From positions 682,001 to 746,000 of the forward strand of contig PQWQ01000014.1 in NCBI GenBank assembly GCA_002943765.1: 64,000 bases of DNA, given 5' to 3'. This document shows positions 62,064 to 64,000 of the stretch, piece by piece. This stretch comes from Psoroptes ovis. Lineage: Eukaryota; Arthropoda; Arachnida; Sarcoptiformes; Psoroptidae. A model generated the notes under the pieces. It was not told the origin of the DNA and did no database searches. It saw only the letters and a list, made by a program, of their open reading frames with translations. Numbering within the stretch: position 1 is the first letter of the stretch; each line of letters opens with the position of its first letter. The position numbers and the translations under genes were made by a program.

Positions 62064-63788
62064 ATGATGATGATCAAATTGATTATATTTTTGGTAATTT
62101 TTTTTGAAATTTGATTCTTCTATTTCATTATATTTTATTCATTTTATTATTTTGTCTTATCAGAATTTTTTGACAGCAATCACTGCATATAAAATATGGC
62201 CACGACCAAAATTTATGAAAGTGGAAAAAGAATTTTATTCGATTGATGCTAAAAATTTTGAAATTATATCAAAATCAAAATGTCAAACATTAAATTCGGC
62301 AATTAAACGTTATATGAGTCGTTTATTTGTGCAAGATTGCTCCATGTTGAATGATAAATTTTCTGGGCGTTATTTATTGAATAATACTGATGATAGCATG
62401 GAAGAATCTAATGATTACATTGGACAATTAGATAAAATTATGATCAATTTTGCTGGTAAATGTGAAGCGATACCTAAGCATACAATGGATGAAACATATT
62501 CGATTGTGATTGATAAAAACATTTCATTTTTACAATCGAAATCGGTATGGGGCGCATTACGCAGTCTAGAAACTTTCAGCCAAATGCTTGAACATGTTGG
62601 TTTGAATCAATATAAAATTTATTTGGGTAAAATCAATGATGCACCACGTTTTAAATATCGTGGACACCTGTTGGATACATCACGTCATTATTTGCCATTA
62701 CATTCAATATTAGAAACATTAGATGCAATGGAAATGAATAAAATGAATGTATTTCATTGGCATATTGTTGATGATCAATCATTTCCATTTGTTTCGACGA
62801 AATTCCCTCAACTAAGTGCCAAAGGTTCATATAAAAAAGATTTCATTTATTCATTAGAAGATGTTGATGATGTATTGAATTATGCTCATGAACGTGGAAT
62901 ACGTGTTGTTGTTGAATTCGATACACCTGGCCACACAAGATCATGGGGTAAAGGACAAAAAAATTTATTAACACAATGTTATGATGCAAAAGGAAAACCG
63001 ATGCCGAATTCATTTGGACCAATTAATCCTGTATTGAACGAAACATATGATTTTATTCAAGATTTATTCACTGAAATCGTCGAACGTTTCCCTGATCAAT
63101 ATTTACATTTAGGTGGTGATGAAGTTGATTTCTCTTGTTGGCGATCAAATCCATTGATAAGAGAATTTATGAAAATCAAAAATTTTGGAAATAATTACGA
63201 AAAATTAGAAAGTTATTATATAACTAAATTGATTAACATTGTACAGAATTTGAACCGCAGCTACATTGTTTGGCAAGAAGTATTCGATAATCATGTCGAT
63301 ATTCGTCCAGAAACTGTAGTAAATGTTTGGAAAGGTGAAAATTGGCAAAATGAATTAAAGTCAGTGACGAAAGCTGCACATAAAGCTATATTATCCGCTT
63401 GTTGGTATTTGAATGTCATAAGTTATGGAGTCGATTGGTATAAATATTATCAATGTGATCCTCACAACTTTAATGGAACAAAACAGGAGAAAAATTTTGT
63501 TATTGGTGGCTCTTCAACAATGTGGGGTGAATATGTTGATGCAACCAATGTCATTGGCCGAACATGGTAATTAATTTTTGAATAATTTTAAAAATCGTAA
63601 TTTTTCTAATGAATTCTAGGCCTAGAGCTTGTGCCGTAGCTGAACGCCTATGGAGTCCTCAATCAATTAACAGTTATTGGAGAGCTAGACCACGTTTCCA
63701 TCGCCAGCGTTGTCGTATGCAATTATTAGGCCTTCGTGTTGAACCGAGTGAAGGTCCAGATTATTGTCAATGTGATAATGCACTTTGA
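62064..63788 (+). CDS. HEX: Beta-N-acetylhexosaminidase, GH20, secreted or lysosomal
   Basis: Exons 62064-62093, 62164-63566 and 63620-63788 give 533 aa, the usual size. The first exon codes only MMMIKLIIFL, which completes a signal peptide with NFLTAITA at the start of exon 2. The N-terminal GH20b-like domain is followed by the catalytic barrel: RGHLLDTSRHYLP, MNKMNVFHWHIVDDQSFP, GIRVVVEFDTPGHTRSWG, and HLGGDEVDFSCW with the catalytic Asp329-Glu330 pair. Later come YIVWQEVFDN, SACWYLN, GGSSTMWGEYVDATN and, in exon 3, WPRACAVAERLWS. It removes terminal GlcNAc or GalNAc from glycans and chitin oligomers by substrate-assisted catalysis. It resembles vertebrate HEXA/HEXB more than insect chitinolytic forms in these blocks, as far as I can judge by eye, so lysosomal glycan breakdown is as likely as chitin turnover. 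Confidence 0.95.
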
Positions 63789-64000
63789 TGTCATTTTTAA
63801 TTTGTCAAAAATGAAACTTGAAGTTTTTAAAAAATGTTTTTTTAATCGTTGACGGCAGATGGCTTGATATTTTGTATTGAAATTAATTTTTTGAATTTGA
63901 AAAAAACGAAATTCGATTTTATTTTCTCGAATATTTGTACATTTCGAAAAAATTTTCAATTAAAAAAACGAAAATTTTTGAAATTTTAATGAATTCATTC
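63789..64000 (+). other. 3' flank of hexosaminidase
   Basis: AT-rich 3' UTR or flank with no clear AATAAA before the window ends and no other feature. Confidence 0.4.

Noticed and set aside
1..64000. CRISPR arrays, bacterial operons, tRNA or rRNA genes
   Set aside because: No regularly spaced direct repeats with unique spacers, no polycistronic bacterial layout, and no cloverleaf or B-box-like GGTTCGAATCC sequence seen by eye. A tRNAscan and Rfam run would be needed to exclude small RNAs fully.

Overview
The window is nuclear DNA of a small-genome arthropod, most likely an astigmatid mite close to the house-dust mites (Dermatophagoides/pyroglyphid). Reasons: very AT-rich DNA, many introns under 100 nt with GT..AG ends, Asn/Ser/Gln-rich low-complexity protein tails, and a complete GH18 chitinase with a Thr-rich linker and a terminal chitin-binding domain that strongly resembles the group 15 mite allergen. 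The species call is inference. All multi-exon models below were built by hand from open frames, splice sites, codon phase and family resemblance; in every model the phases join without a frame break.

Layout, left to right. 1-1.7 kb: 3' part of NDUFV1 (+), the complex I flavoprotein. 5.7-8.6 kb: a Tribbles pseudokinase (+), with a CRE-like and GA-rich block about 1 kb upstream. 8.6-18.9 kb: a gene-poor stretch holding three ~80-bp mariner-type MITEs and simple repeats. 18.9-19.9 kb: an Iwr1/SLC7A6OS homologue (+), then a doubtful small acidic ORF. 21.2-23.7 kb: a typical 2-Cys peroxiredoxin (+) with a probable TATA box and non-coding first exon. 24.0-44.2 kb: a minus-strand gene of four exons with introns of 3.4, 4.4 and 11.6 kb, encoding a secreted Cys-rich prohormone-like protein (ITG-like/prohormone-3 or Dickkopf-like cysteine pattern). 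Its largest intron contains, on the other strand, a one-exon selenoprotein K homologue with Cys in place of selenocysteine, and a pogo/Tigger-like MITE. 48.3-54.4 kb: a compact minus-strand trio, a TSSK-like kinase, the group-15-like chitinase and PICK1. 58.3-60.9 kb: XPR1 phosphate exporter (+). 62.1-63.8 kb: GH20 beta-hexosaminidase (+).

The genes do not form one pathway. Two could act in succession on chitin: the chitinase cuts the polymer and the hexosaminidase removes terminal GlcNAc; they lie about 10 kb apart on opposite strands. The others are housekeeping (respiration, Pol II import, peroxide reduction, phosphate export, membrane trafficking) or signalling genes.

The most striking non-gene signal is a family of 13 short, near-palindromic, TA-flanked elements of about 80 bp, all in introns or between genes. 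I see no tRNA, rRNA, CRISPR array, prophage or bacterial operon, and no convincing new multi-gene system.
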